A program made the translations under genes and the position numbers. This document shows positions 41,565-50,780 of a stretch of DNA of 64,000 nucleotides, in pieces. The notes under the pieces are model-generated. The model was not told the origin of the DNA. It was given only the letters and a program-made list of their open reading frames with translations, and ran no database searches. This DNA comes from an uncultured Bacteroides sp. (GTDB taxonomy: Bacteria > Bacteroidota > Bacteroidia > Bacteroidales > Bacteroidaceae), in the NCBI GenBank assembly GCA_937890825.1, contig CALADS010000022.1, positions 40,613 to 104,612 on the forward strand. Direction: 5' to 3'. How positions within the stretch are numbered: the first letter of the stretch is position 1; every line of letters begins with the position of its first letter.

Positions 41565-42821
41565 ATGAATGAAAAAATAAATATTCAGGAATTAATTCAA
41601 CTTTTATCTGATAGACTGGGTGTCGGTGCGCAAGATGCCGAATCTTTCATCAAAGAGTTTTTTCTGCTTATCGAGTCGGGATTGGAACGTGATAAGTATG
41701 TAAAGGTGAAGGGATTGGGCACTTTTAAACTGATTGATGTAGACAACAGGGAAAGTGTGGATGTAAATACGGGTGAACGAATTGAAATTCAAGGACATAC
41801 CAAGATTTCGTTTACCCCGGAAAATACTTTGAAGGAATTGGTGAACAGACCGTTTTCGCATTTTGAGGCGGTGGTGCTGAATGACCATGTAAACTTTGAG
41901 GATGCTTCGGAAGAAGGAACGGAAGAGGAGAGAAGCTCAGAAGAAACGGCAGCTATAGAGCAAACGACGATGCAGCCTGATACTGAACAAACGATGCAAC
42001 CGGAAGTGGTGATGCCTTCTGAAGACACAGACGAGCCGGAAGTGGAGAGTGGCGCTGATCAGAAATGTTCGGAAATAACGAATGTGGTAGAACAGGCTGT
42101 TTCGGATAATGTTCCGGAAGAAACTGTAAGGGAAGCGTTGCCTGAAGCCTCTGTACCTGTACATGATTTGCATCAGAAAACTGTTGGCGATGAGAAAAAT
42201 CAGGCTGTCGTATCCAACCGTAGGTCAGGAGGTGCGCGCCTGTTTGCAGGAATTATGAGTGCCGTCATGCTGTGCTGTGCGTGCGTGGTATTGGCCTTGT
42301 ACTGGGATTCTCTGTTTCCGGAAAAGGAGGTTTTGCCGCAAGGACAGTCTGACCCTACAGAGAGCTGGCACACTGCATGGGAAGACAGTACAGAACAACT
42401 GGCGGCTGTAGAGGATGTTCAGGCGGAAGCAAATGAGCAAACCAGTCAGAAACAGCATTCATTGCCAGTAACTGAAGCAACGCAGCAGAAAGCAACACCG
42501 TCGCAGCCCCAAGAACAAATACAGAAGCAGGCAGCGGAAAATTTACAACAGCCTCTGCAACAGGTACAACCGGTAAAGAAAGAGAAGGTTTCGCCGGCAA
42601 AAACGCTCAAGGCAGATTCAGTGAGTTATGTCATTGTGGGTACGCAGGCATCTTATACGATGAAAGCGGGCGAAACGTTGACCAAGGTAGCTTTGCGCTT
42701 TTACGGCACCAAAGCTTTATGGCCTTATATCGTGAAGCATAATAAAGGAGTGATTAAGAACCCCGATAATGTACCCTATGGGACCGTCATACAAATTCCC
42801 AAGCTAGAGAAGAAGCTGTAA
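41565..42821 (+). CDS. HU-domain, transmembrane, LysM fusion protein
   Basis: A 418-residue protein. Residues 1-95 are a HU/IHF-fold domain (KGLGTFKLIDVDNRESVDVN; T-G-E-R-I-E-I-Q-G-H-T-K-I-S-F). Residues about 96-224 are an acidic, low-complexity linker. One hydrophobic helix spans about 226-248 (L-F-A-G-I-M-S-A-V-M-L-C-C-A). A Gln/Glu-rich spacer follows, and residues about 355-415 form a LysM domain (YTMKAGETLTKVALRFYG, then P-Y-G-T-V-I-Q-I-P). This order places the HU domain in the cytoplasm and LysM in the periplasm, predicting a DNA-to-peptidoglycan tether. That role is inference; homologues are annotated only as HU-family proteins as far as I know. Confidence 0.85.
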   Translation: MNEKINIQELIQLLSDRLGVGAQDAESFIKEFFLLIESGLERDKYVKVKGLGTFKLIDVDNRESVDVNTGERIEIQGHTKISFTPENTLKELVNRPFSHFEAVVLNDHVNFEDASEEGTEEERSSEETAAIEQTTMQPDTEQTMQPEVVMPSEDTDEPEVESGADQKCSEITNVVEQAVSDNVPEETVREALPEASVPVHDLHQKTVGDEKNQAVVSNRRSGGARLFAGIMSAVMLCCACVVLALYWDSLFPEKEVLPQGQSDPTESWHTAWEDSTEQLAAVEDVQAEANEQTSQKQHSLPVTEATQQKATPSQPQEQIQKQAAENLQQPLQQVQPVKKEKVSPAKTLKADSVSYVIVGTQASYTMKAGETLTKVALRFYGTKALWPYIVKHNKGVIKNPDNVPYGTVIQIPKLEKKL

Positions 42822-42835
42822 CGGCTTCTTTTTTT
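42810..42835 (+). terminator. Terminator of the ftsY-rimO-HU-HU unit
   Basis: AAGAAGC (42810-42816) pairs with GCTTCTT (42824-42830), followed by a T run. The stop codon of the HU-LysM gene lies in the loop. Confidence 0.7.
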
Positions 42836-42920
42836 ATGCCTATCTGGCTAAGAGGAGTCCTTAAACACTATGAAAGTAATTTAATCTAAAGATTTCGAAT
42901 AGATTTTTAATAAAAATTAG

Positions 42921-42951
42921 TTGGTATGGTTAATTTAATACCGTAATTTTG
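42921..42951 (+). promoter_or_regulatory. Promoter of the moxR-bat operon
   Basis: TTG (42921-42923), 20-bp spacer and TAATTTTG (42944-42951), an exact -7 match, 71 bp before the moxR ATG. Confidence 0.65.
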
Positions 42952-43022
42952 GAAGCTAATAAAAAAGAACCGGATTTTTCCGGTCGGATAAAAGAGTTAA
43001 ACATTAAAAGATACATAGAATT

Positions 43023-44018
43023 ATGGCTGAAACGATTGATATCCGTGAACTGAATGAACGGATTGAAAGACAGAGTGCTTTCATTACTAACCTTACCACC
43101 GGTATGGACCAGATTATTGTAGGACAAAAACATCTGGTAGAATCATTGTTGATAGGACTTTTGTCGGATGGACACGTGCTGTTGGAAGGTGTGCCGGGAT
43201 TGGCAAAAACTTTAGCTATTAAGACATTGGCTTCGCTGATTGATGCAAAGTACAGCAGAATACAATTTACTCCAGACTTGCTGCCGGCCGACGTGATAGG
43301 TACCATGGTATACAGTCAGAAAGACGAAAGCTTTCAAGTGAAAAAAGGACCGGTATTTGCCAACTTCGTATTGGCCGATGAAATAAACCGTGCACCGGCC
43401 AAAGTGCAGAGTGCATTGCTGGAAGCCATGCAGGAAAGACAAGTTACTATCGGTAAGGATACATTCAAACTGCCGGAACCTTTCCTTGTGTTGGCCACTC
43501 AGAACCCGATAGAACAAGAAGGTACTTATCCATTGCCCGAAGCACAGGTAGACCGTTTTATGCTGAAAGTGGTGATTGATTATCCGAAGCTGGAAGAGGA
43601 AAAGCTTATCATCCGCCAGAATATTCATGGAGAAAGACCCGTTATTAAGCCTATCTTGAAAGCTGATGAAATATTGGAAGCACGCAAGGTGGTTCGTCAG
43701 GTGTATCTGGATGAGAAAATCGAAAAATACATCGTAGATATCGTATTCGCTACACGTTATCCGGAAAAATACGACTTGAAGGAATTGAAAGATATGATCG
43801 GGTTCGGAGGTTCTCCCCGTGCATCTATCAATCTGGCTCTTGCGGCCCGCAGCTATGCATTTATCAAACGCAGAGGATATGTGATTCCGGAAGATGTGCG
43901 CGCCGTGGCTCACGACGTATTGCGACATCGTATCGGATTGACTTACGAAGCAGAAGCCAGCAACGTATCGGCTGATGAGATTGTAAGTAAGATTTTGAAT
44001 AAGGTGGAAGTGCCCTAA
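43023..44018 (+). CDS. MoxR-family AAA ATPase
   Basis: A 331-residue MoxR-type ATPase, a chaperone-like factor that works with VWA-domain partners. Walker A is GVPGLAKT at 56-63, Walker B is FVLADEINRAP, and sensor residues lie in ATQNPIEQEGTYPLPEAQVDR. It opens the Bat gene cluster; the DUF58, VWA and Bat genes downstream are its expected partners. A hairpin without a T run lies in the 134-bp gap before the DUF58 gene and may trim or attenuate the transcript. Confidence 0.9.
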   Translation: MAETIDIRELNERIERQSAFITNLTTGMDQIIVGQKHLVESLLIGLLSDGHVLLEGVPGLAKTLAIKTLASLIDAKYSRIQFTPDLLPADVIGTMVYSQKDESFQVKKGPVFANFVLADEINRAPAKVQSALLEAMQERQVTIGKDTFKLPEPFLVLATQNPIEQEGTYPLPEAQVDRFMLKVVIDYPKLEEEKLIIRQNIHGERPVIKPILKADEILEARKVVRQVYLDEKIEKYIVDIVFATRYPEKYDLKELKDMIGFGGSPRASINLALAARSYAFIKRRGYVIPEDVRAVAHDVLRHRIGLTYEAEASNVSADEIVSKILNKVEVP

Positions 44019-44046
44019 TCACCCGTTCTAAAGCAGCAACCTTAAA

Positions 44047-44069
44047 AGAGCCTGTCTTTAGCAGGCTCT
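44047..44069 (+). promoter_or_regulatory. Hairpin between moxR and the DUF58 gene
   Basis: AGAGCCTG (44047-44054) and CAGGCTCT (44062-44069) form a perfect 8-bp stem with a 7-base loop and no T run after it. It may be an attenuator or RNA-processing site inside the operon. Confidence 0.45.
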
Positions 44070-44152
44070 ACGAAGCTGTATAAGATTTATTCAGAAAGTA
44101 TTTTATTCAGCTTTATCTGAGTTTATTTAGCGTATTATTGATGAGTGTGTGA

Positions 44153-45022
44153 ATGGAAACAACTGATTTATTGAAAAAAGTTCGTCAGATTGAAATAAAA
44201 ACGCGGGGGTTGTCCAATAATATTTTCGCCGGCCAGTATCATTCTGCTTTTAAAGGCAGGGGTATGGCATTCTCTGAAGTGCGGGAATATCAGTTTGGTG
44301 ATGACATACGCGATATAGACTGGAATGTGACTGCACGTTTCAACAAACCTTTCGTCAAGGTGTTTGAAGAAGAACGTGAACTGACTGTTATGCTGCTGGT
44401 GGATGTATCGGGCAGTTTGGAATTCGGTACTATCAAGCAGATGAAAAAAGATATGGTGACGGAAATTGCTGCTACACTGGCATTTTCTGCCATCCAGAAC
44501 AACGATAAAATCGGGGTTATCTTTTTTTCTGACCGGATAGAGAAATTTATTCCGCCGCAAAAAGGACGGAAGCACATCTTGTATATCATCCGAGAACTGA
44601 TAGATTTCAAGGCGGAAAGCAGGAAGACGAATATCCGCTTGGGATTAGAGTATCTGACTAATGTGATGAAACGCCGGTGTACGGCTTTTGTCCTGTCGGA
44701 CTTTATCTATCAGGAGAGTTTTAAGAATGCTCTGACAATAGCCAACAGAAAACATGATGTGGTAGCTATTCAGGTATATGATAAAAGGGTAGAGGAGTTG
44801 CCGGCAGTAGGACTCATGAAAATAAAGGATGCTGAGACCGGAGCAGAACAGTGGATTGACACTTCTTCGGCTGCATTGCGAAGAATGCATCATGAATGGT
44901 GGATGAAAAGACAATCTGAACTGCACGAAATCTTCAGCAAAAGTAATGTGGACAATGTGTCAGTGCGAACAGATCAGGACTATGTGAAGGCTTTGATGAA
45001 TCTGTTTGCCAAACGAAATTAA
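44153..45022 (+). CDS. DUF58-domain protein
   Basis: A 289-residue protein with the DUF58 signature G-R-G-M-A-F-S-E-V-R-E-Y-Q-F-G-D-D-I-R-D-I-D-W near residues 36-60, followed by a VWA-like fold (LLVDVSGSLEFG metal-site motif, later FVLSDF). DUF58 proteins accompany MoxR ATPases across bacteria, probably as membrane-linked adaptors. No signal peptide is seen, so it acts at the cytoplasmic side. It sits between moxR and the Bat membrane genes, 10 bp before the next start. Confidence 0.9.
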   Translation: METTDLLKKVRQIEIKTRGLSNNIFAGQYHSAFKGRGMAFSEVREYQFGDDIRDIDWNVTARFNKPFVKVFEEERELTVMLLVDVSGSLEFGTIKQMKKDMVTEIAATLAFSAIQNNDKIGVIFFSDRIEKFIPPQKGRKHILYIIRELIDFKAESRKTNIRLGLEYLTNVMKRRCTAFVLSDFIYQESFKNALTIANRKHDVVAIQVYDKRVEELPAVGLMKIKDAETGAEQWIDTSSAALRRMHHEWWMKRQSELHEIFSKSNVDNVSVRTDQDYVKALMNLFAKRN

Positions 45023-45031
45023 TCAGAGAAA

Positions 45032-46111
45032 ATGAAGAAAATTATAGCATGGATATTTCTAGTGGGCTTCATGGTTAGTAAGGCTGGGGCTCAGACCGGG
45101 AATGTAACAGTGGATGCTTCGATTGATTCCTTGCAAATCTATATCGGTGAACAAGCTAAAATCACTCTTGAAGTATCGACCGATGCAGATAAAAGGGCTG
45201 TGTTGCCTATCTTTACAGATACTATTATTAAGGGGGTAGAGGTAGTGGATGTAGCCAAACCGGATACTCAGTACTTGAATGACCGGAAGCGGCTATTAAT
45301 CAAACAAGAGTATACGATTACTTCTTTTGACTCGGCACTGTATTATCTGCCTCCTATGGAAGTAAAGGTGGATAGCCAGACCTATCATTCTAAAGCTTTA
45401 GCTTTAAAGGTATACTCTATACCGGTGGATACCGTGAATGTGGATCAATTCTTTGGTCCGAAAACGGTGATGCAGCCGCCTTTTGTATGGGCCGACCATA
45501 TAGGACTGATTGCCAGAGGGATATTTTTGATACCTTTCTGTATCTTATTAGCTTATCTGCTGGTTAGATTCTTTGACAATAAACCGATTATCAAAAAGGT
45601 AAAAGTAGAGCCTAAGTTGCCGCCACATCAGGTAGCTATGGCAGAAATTGAAAGAATAAAACAGGAGAGAAGATGGCAAAAAGGAGAAGCGAAAGAGTAT
45701 TATACGGAACTTACAGATGCTATTCGCACATATATTGCTGATAGATTTGGCTTTAATGCTCTCGAAATGACATCTTCGGAAATCATAGAAAGATTACTGG
45801 AATCGAATGATAAAGATGCTATTTCAGATTTAAAAGAACTGTTTCAGACCGCGGACTTAGTAAAATTTGCTAAACATTCTCCGCTGACCAACGAAAACGA
45901 TGCCAATCTGGTAAGTGCCATTGATTTTATCAAGGACACTTGTGTGAAAGAGGACGAAACTGCCAGCCCACAACCTACTGAGATTACTGTAATAGAAAAA
46001 CGGCCTTTGAGAATCAAGATTCTGTTAGGAATAGGTGTCGTTCTTCTGTCTGCGGTGATTCTATCTTTCGTAGTATATATCATACGTGGAGTCCTAATCT
46101 TTTTTACCTAG
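45032..46111 (+). CDS. Bat-cluster membrane protein with BatD-like cytoplasmic domain
   Basis: A 359-residue protein: signal peptide (about 1-20, ending AGAQ), a beta-rich periplasmic domain (to about 150), a transmembrane helix near 160-185, a cytoplasmic helical domain (EYYTELTDAIRTYIADRFGF to A-K-H-S-P) and a second helix at the C-terminus. The cytoplasmic domain resembles the C-terminal domain of BatD (50500-50740). It occupies the place where other clusters carry a DUF4381-type protein. It probably forms part of the Bat membrane complex; its exact role is unknown. Confidence 0.75.
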   Translation: MKKIIAWIFLVGFMVSKAGAQTGNVTVDASIDSLQIYIGEQAKITLEVSTDADKRAVLPIFTDTIIKGVEVVDVAKPDTQYLNDRKRLLIKQEYTITSFDSALYYLPPMEVKVDSQTYHSKALALKVYSIPVDTVNVDQFFGPKTVMQPPFVWADHIGLIARGIFLIPFCILLAYLLVRFFDNKPIIKKVKVEPKLPPHQVAMAEIERIKQERRWQKGEAKEYYTELTDAIRTYIADRFGFNALEMTSSEIIERLLESNDKDAISDLKELFQTADLVKFAKHSPLTNENDANLVSAIDFIKDTCVKEDETASPQPTEITVIEKRPLRIKILLGIGVVLLSAVILSFVVYIIRGVLIFFT

Positions 46112-46160
46112 TAATCTGGTGCAAAGTTATTTTATATAAATCGTATAATTTTTAGAGATC

Positions 46161-47144
46161 ATGCTTTTTGCCAATATAGAATATTTATTTTTGCTGTTAT
46201 TACTCATACCTTATCTGGTATGGTATATTTTAAAACGCCGGAAGAATGAAGCAAGCATCCAGTTTTCTGACACAAGTGTGTATGCGCATACGCCTAAAAG
46301 CTATAAGAACTACTTGCTGCATGTGCCATTTATTCTCAGAATGATTGCCTTGGTACTGCTGATTATCGTACTGGCACGCCCGCAAACAACTAACAGCTGG
46401 CAAAACAGCGAAGTGGAAGGTATTGATATTATGCTGGCTATCGACGTGTCTACCAGTATGTTGGCGGAAGATTTGAAACCTAACAGACTGGAAGCGGCCA
46501 AGGAAGTGGCAGCAGAGTTTATCAACGGCAGACCTAATGATAATATCGGTATTACACTCTTTGCCGGTGAAAGCTTTACGCAATGTCCATTGACTGTAGA
46601 CCACGCTGTGTTGCTAAATCTGATAAAAGATGCCAAGTGCGGACTGATAGAAGATGGTACGGCAGTGGGGATGGGAATAGCCAATGCTGTGACCAGACTG
46701 AAGGGTAGCAAGGCTAAGTCTAAAGTCATTATTCTTCTGACAGACGGTACCAATAACCGGGGAGACATTTCACCGCTTACGGCTGCTGAAATAGCCAAAG
46801 AGTTTGGCATCAGAGTATATACTATCGGAGTAGGTACCAATGGTACCGCTCCGTATCCGTATCCTGTGGGCGGTACAGTGCAATATGTCAATGTACCAGT
46901 GGAAATTGACGAAAAGACACTGACCCAAATTGCAGGAACCACAGAAGGTAATTATTTCAGGGCTACCAGTAATACCAAGTTAAAAGAAGTGTATGAAGAA
47001 ATAGATAAACTGGAAAAGACCAAACTGCATGTGAAAGAATTCAGTAAACGTCAGGAAGAGTATCGATATTTTGCTTTGGCTGCATTTATTTGCGTTCTTT
47101 TGGAAGTGCTGCTTAGAAATTCAGTTTTGAAGAAAATTCCCTAA
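46161..47144 (+). CDS. batA: BatA, VWA-domain membrane protein
   Basis: A 327-residue protein with two N-terminal hydrophobic segments, a von Willebrand A domain with the metal-ion site D95-V-S-T-S99 and later T-D-G-T-N-N, and a C-terminal membrane helix. In Bacteroides fragilis the Bat genes are linked to aerotolerance, but the mechanism is not known. It is followed by the related batB after 26 bp; the two share layout and metal site and are likely ancient duplicates. Confidence 0.9.
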   Translation: MLFANIEYLFLLLLLIPYLVWYILKRRKNEASIQFSDTSVYAHTPKSYKNYLLHVPFILRMIALVLLIIVLARPQTTNSWQNSEVEGIDIMLAIDVSTSMLAEDLKPNRLEAAKEVAAEFINGRPNDNIGITLFAGESFTQCPLTVDHAVLLNLIKDAKCGLIEDGTAVGMGIANAVTRLKGSKAKSKVIILLTDGTNNRGDISPLTAAEIAKEFGIRVYTIGVGTNGTAPYPYPVGGTVQYVNVPVEIDEKTLTQIAGTTEGNYFRATSNTKLKEVYEEIDKLEKTKLHVKEFSKRQEEYRYFALAAFICVLLEVLLRNSVLKKIP

Positions 47145-47170
47145 TTTGAACTTGAATAAAATTTGTTGAT

Positions 47171-48199
47171 ATGTTTCGATTTGAAGAACCCGCTTATCTG
47201 TACTTGTTATTGTTGTTGCCAGTATTGGCCGTATTTTACTTGTACTCGAATTATAGAAGACGCAAAGCCATCAAAGAATTTGGTGACCCGGAACTGTTGG
47301 CTGTTTTGATGCCTGAAGTGTCGAAATATCGTCCGGATGTTAAATTCTGGCTGGTTTGTACGGCGCTGGGACTTTTTGCCATATTGCTGGCCCGTCCACA
47401 GTTTGGATCTAAATTGGAAACTGTGAAAAGACAGGGAGTGGAAGTAATGATAGCATTGGATATTTCAAACTCCATGTTGGCTCAAGATGTGCAGCCCAGC
47501 CGATTGGCCAAGGCTAAAAGATTGGTTGCCCAACTGGTTGAAAAGATGCAAAATGATAAAGTAGGTATGATTGTTTTTGCCGGAGATGCGTTTACGCAAC
47601 TTCCTATCACCAGCGACTATATATCAGCCAAAATGTTCTTGGAATCTATTGATCCTTCGCTCATCTCCAAGCAAGGAACTGCTATCGGTGCCGCTATTAA
47701 TCTGGGGATAAAGAGCTTTACACCCCAGGAAGGTGTGGGACGTACCTTGATAGTAATCACCGATGGTGAAAATCACGAGGATGGGGCTTTGGAAGCGGCT
47801 AAAGCGGCGGCAGAAAAAGGTATTCAGGTCAATGTGTTGGGAGTAGGTTTTCCCGAAGGTGCTCCCATTCCCATACCCGGAACCAATGAGTATAGAAAAG
47901 ACCGTAATAATGAGGTGATTGTAACCAGACTCAACGAACAGATGTGTCAGGAAATTGCAAAAAATGGAAAGGGTATTTATGCACGGGTAGATAATACCAA
48001 TAATGCACAGAAAATTATTGCCAAAGAAATAGATAAGATGGCTAAGTCTGACGTAGAAACGCAGGTATTTACTGAATTCAATGAACAATTTCAGGCTGTG
48101 GCATGGATTATTCTGATTCTACTGCTGGCCGAAATGTTGGTATTAGAACGCAAGAATCCTCTGTTTCGTAACATTCATTTATTTTCAAATAAAAAATAA
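47171..48199 (+). CDS. batB: BatB, VWA-domain membrane protein
   Basis: A 342-residue paralogue of BatA: two N-terminal membrane segments, VWA domain with D97-I-S-N-S101 and I-T-D-G-E-N-H, and a C-terminal membrane helix (A-W-I-I-L-I-L-L-L-A-E-M-L-V). Compared with BatA it carries a longer I-P-G-T-N-E-Y-R-K-D-R loop after the metal site. batC begins 8 bp downstream. Confidence 0.9.
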   Translation: MFRFEEPAYLYLLLLLPVLAVFYLYSNYRRRKAIKEFGDPELLAVLMPEVSKYRPDVKFWLVCTALGLFAILLARPQFGSKLETVKRQGVEVMIALDISNSMLAQDVQPSRLAKAKRLVAQLVEKMQNDKVGMIVFAGDAFTQLPITSDYISAKMFLESIDPSLISKQGTAIGAAINLGIKSFTPQEGVGRTLIVITDGENHEDGALEAAKAAAEKGIQVNVLGVGFPEGAPIPIPGTNEYRKDRNNEVIVTRLNEQMCQEIAKNGKGIYARVDNTNNAQKIIAKEIDKMAKSDVETQVFTEFNEQFQAVAWIILILLLAEMLVLERKNPLFRNIHLFSNKK

Positions 48200-48207
48200 G
48201 GGTACTT

Positions 48208-48912
48208 ATGTGGCGAAATTATAAATTTATAAGTCTATTTTTTATGCTGTGTGGCATAGCTTCTGTTGCCCACGCACAGAAAGCTGAACGAGATTATCTG
48301 CGTAAAGGAAACAGAGCGTATAAGGATAGCTTGTTTACAGATGCTGAAATTGATTATCGGAAAGCGCTGGATGTAAATCCTACATCTACTATTGCGATGT
48401 ATAATCTGGGAAATGTCTTGTCTGCTCAAAACAAACAAAAAGAGGCTTTGGAAACCTATATCGGGGCTAGCAAAATAGAAAAAAATAAATCGAACCTAGC
48501 CTCAATATATCATAATATGGGGGTAATATGGCAAACACAAAAAGAGTATGCAAAAGCATTGGAAGCGTATAAGGAATCGCTGCGGAATAATCCGAAAGAT
48601 GATGAAACACGTTACAACTTGGCATTGGTTCAGAAGCTACTGAAAGATCAGCAGCAACAGCAGAATCAACAGAATGAACAACAACAAGATAAACAAGAAA
48701 AGCAAGAACAAGAAAAGAACAAAGAGCAGAATAAGCAAGAACAGCAGAAAAATGAACAGCAACAACAGCAGCAACAGAATCAAGACAATAAAATGTCGAA
48801 AGAAAATGCTGAGCAATTGCTGAATTCTGTGATGCAGGATGAAAAGAATATTCAAGATAAAGTGAAAAAGCAACAAGTAATTCAAGGTGGACGCCTGGAA
48901 AAAGATTGGTAA
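48208..48912 (+). CDS. batC: BatC, TPR protein with Gln-rich tail
   Basis: A 234-residue exported TPR protein: signal peptide (about 1-23, ending AHAQ), three TPR repeats (A-E-I-D-Y-R-K-A-L-D-V-N-P; Y-A-K-A-L-E-A-Y-K-E-S-L-R-N-N-P) and a long Gln/Glu/Asn/Lys-rich stretch from about 150 to 195. The end is a conserved short tail, G-G-R-L-E-K-D-W. The TPR part probably binds other Bat proteins in the periplasm. The low-complexity tail varies by codon slippage in such genes. It sits between batB and batD. Confidence 0.85.
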   Translation: MWRNYKFISLFFMLCGIASVAHAQKAERDYLRKGNRAYKDSLFTDAEIDYRKALDVNPTSTIAMYNLGNVLSAQNKQKEALETYIGASKIEKNKSNLASIYHNMGVIWQTQKEYAKALEAYKESLRNNPKDDETRYNLALVQKLLKDQQQQQNQQNEQQQDKQEKQEQEKNKEQNKQEQQKNEQQQQQQQNQDNKMSKENAEQLLNSVMQDEKNIQDKVKKQQVIQGGRLEKDW

Positions 48913-48933
48913 ACATTTATATAGATAGGATAT

Positions 48934-50763
48934 ATGAGAAGAGTAACTTTCTTATGGATAGCTTTATTGATTTTCTGTGTGCGCGCAATAGCAGATGAGA
49001 AGATTACCTTTACTGCATCGGCACCGGAAGCTGTGGTAATAGGTGATCAATTCAGACTATCTTATACGGTAAACACGCAGAATGTAAAGGATTTACGTAT
49101 ACCTTCCATCAAGGATTTTGAAGTATTGATGGGGCCTAGCAGGTCGTATAGCAGACAAATTATCAACGGAAATAGCAGTGAGTCACTTACGTATACGTAC
49201 ATCTTGCAAGCTAGGAAAGAAGGTACATTTACAATTCCTGCGGCAACCATTCAAGCAAAAGGCAATAATTTAGTTTCCAATTCTTTAGAAATAAAGGTAT
49301 TACCGTCTGATAAAGAATCGGCTGGCAATGCTTCTAATCAGACACAAGCAGGTAACGCCAAGCAGAAGAATGCTGCACAGATATCAAGTTCGGATTTATT
49401 GGTCAGAGCCATTGCCAGCAAGACTAAGGTTTATGAACAAGAGGCTTTCCTGTTGTCATATAAGATATATACAGCAGTGGAATTGCGTGGGTTTGACAAC
49501 GTAAAACTCCCTGATTTTAAAGGCTTTCATTCACAGGAAATAGAATTGCCCAATGACCGCAAGTGGGGTTTGGAACATTATAACGGACGTAATTACCAGA
49601 CTACAGTCTATCGGCAATTTATACTGTTTCCACAGCAAACGGGTAAATTAACTATAGAACCTGCCCGCTTCGATGCCTCCATTGCTAAAGCTGTGCATGT
49701 AGATGATCCGTTTGAAGCATTCTTTAATGGAGGCGGAGGATATGTAGAGGTGAAAAAACAGATTATAACTCCCAAATTAATAATTAATTCACAAGAATTA
49801 CCGGCTGGTAAACCGGCAGGCTTTTCAGGTGGAGTGGGGGAATTTACTCTTTCATCGTCTATCAGCAAGACTGCCTTGAAAACGAATGATGCCGTCACCT
49901 TGAAATTGGTGTTATCGGGAACAGGAAACTTCAAACTGATTTCTACTCCGGAAGTGAAATTTCCTGAGGACTTTGAAGTGTATGATCCTAAAATCGAAGA
50001 TAAATTCCAACCAACCCATACGGGACTGTCCGGAAATAGGGTAATAGAATACCTGGCCATACCTAGACACGCTGGCCGCTATAAAATTCCGGCTGTCAAA
50101 TTTAGCTATTTTGATATAAAGTCGGGCTCATATAAGACTTTGACAACTGATGCCTATGAATTGGACATCGAAAAAGGGGAAGGAGGCAATGCTCAACAAG
50201 CTATTGCTAACTTTACAAATAAAGAAGACTTGAAAGTTCTTAATGAGGATATACGGTATATAAAACAAAATGATGTAAAACTGATGCCTAAGAAAGTATT
50301 CTTCTTTGGCTCCACTACTTATTGGCTGTTCTATATCATACCAGGACTGGCTTTCATCATTTTCTTTGTGATGTACCGTAAGCAGATTGCAGCTAATGCC
50401 AATGTGACTAAAATGCGTACGAAGAAGGCTAATAAAGTAGCAGCAAAACGCATGAAACAGGCAGAAAAACTACTGAAGGAGAATAAGAAAGATGCATTCT
50501 ATGACGAAGTTCTAAAAGCTTTATGGGGATATATCAGCGACAAGTTGAATATTCCATTATCTGCACTTTCAAAAGATAATATCGACGAAAAACTTCAAGA
50601 GCATGGAGTAGATCATGAATTGATTAGCGAATTCTTACGCACCTTGGATAATTGTGAATTTGCCAGATTTGCACCGGGTAACGATAACCAGGCTATGGAT
50701 AAGATTTATGCATCCTCGCTGGGCGTGATAAGTAAAATGGAAAATTCTATAAAACAAAAATGA
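48934..50763 (+). CDS. batD: BatD, beta-rich membrane protein
   Basis: A 609-residue protein with a signal peptide (about 1-20), repeated beta-domains through about residue 440 and a transmembrane helix near 455-480 (YWLFYIIPGLAFIIFFVMY). A cytoplasmic helical domain follows with A-F-Y-D-E-V-L-K-A-L-W-G-Y-I. BatD is the large protein of the Bat system, anchored in the inner membrane. Its cytoplasmic domain resembles that of the protein at 45032. Its stop overlaps an ATGATG that precedes batE. Confidence 0.85.
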   Translation: MRRVTFLWIALLIFCVRAIADEKITFTASAPEAVVIGDQFRLSYTVNTQNVKDLRIPSIKDFEVLMGPSRSYSRQIINGNSSESLTYTYILQARKEGTFTIPAATIQAKGNNLVSNSLEIKVLPSDKESAGNASNQTQAGNAKQKNAAQISSSDLLVRAIASKTKVYEQEAFLLSYKIYTAVELRGFDNVKLPDFKGFHSQEIELPNDRKWGLEHYNGRNYQTTVYRQFILFPQQTGKLTIEPARFDASIAKAVHVDDPFEAFFNGGGGYVEVKKQIITPKLIINSQELPAGKPAGFSGGVGEFTLSSSISKTALKTNDAVTLKLVLSGTGNFKLISTPEVKFPEDFEVYDPKIEDKFQPTHTGLSGNRVIEYLAIPRHAGRYKIPAVKFSYFDIKSGSYKTLTTDAYELDIEKGEGGNAQQAIANFTNKEDLKVLNEDIRYIKQNDVKLMPKKVFFFGSTTYWLFYIIPGLAFIIFFVMYRKQIAANANVTKMRTKKANKVAAKRMKQAEKLLKENKKDAFYDEVLKALWGYISDKLNIPLSALSKDNIDEKLQEHGVDHELISEFLRTLDNCEFARFAPGNDNQAMDKIYASSLGVISKMENSIKQK

Positions 50764-50780
50764 TGAAGGAGGCCATACAG

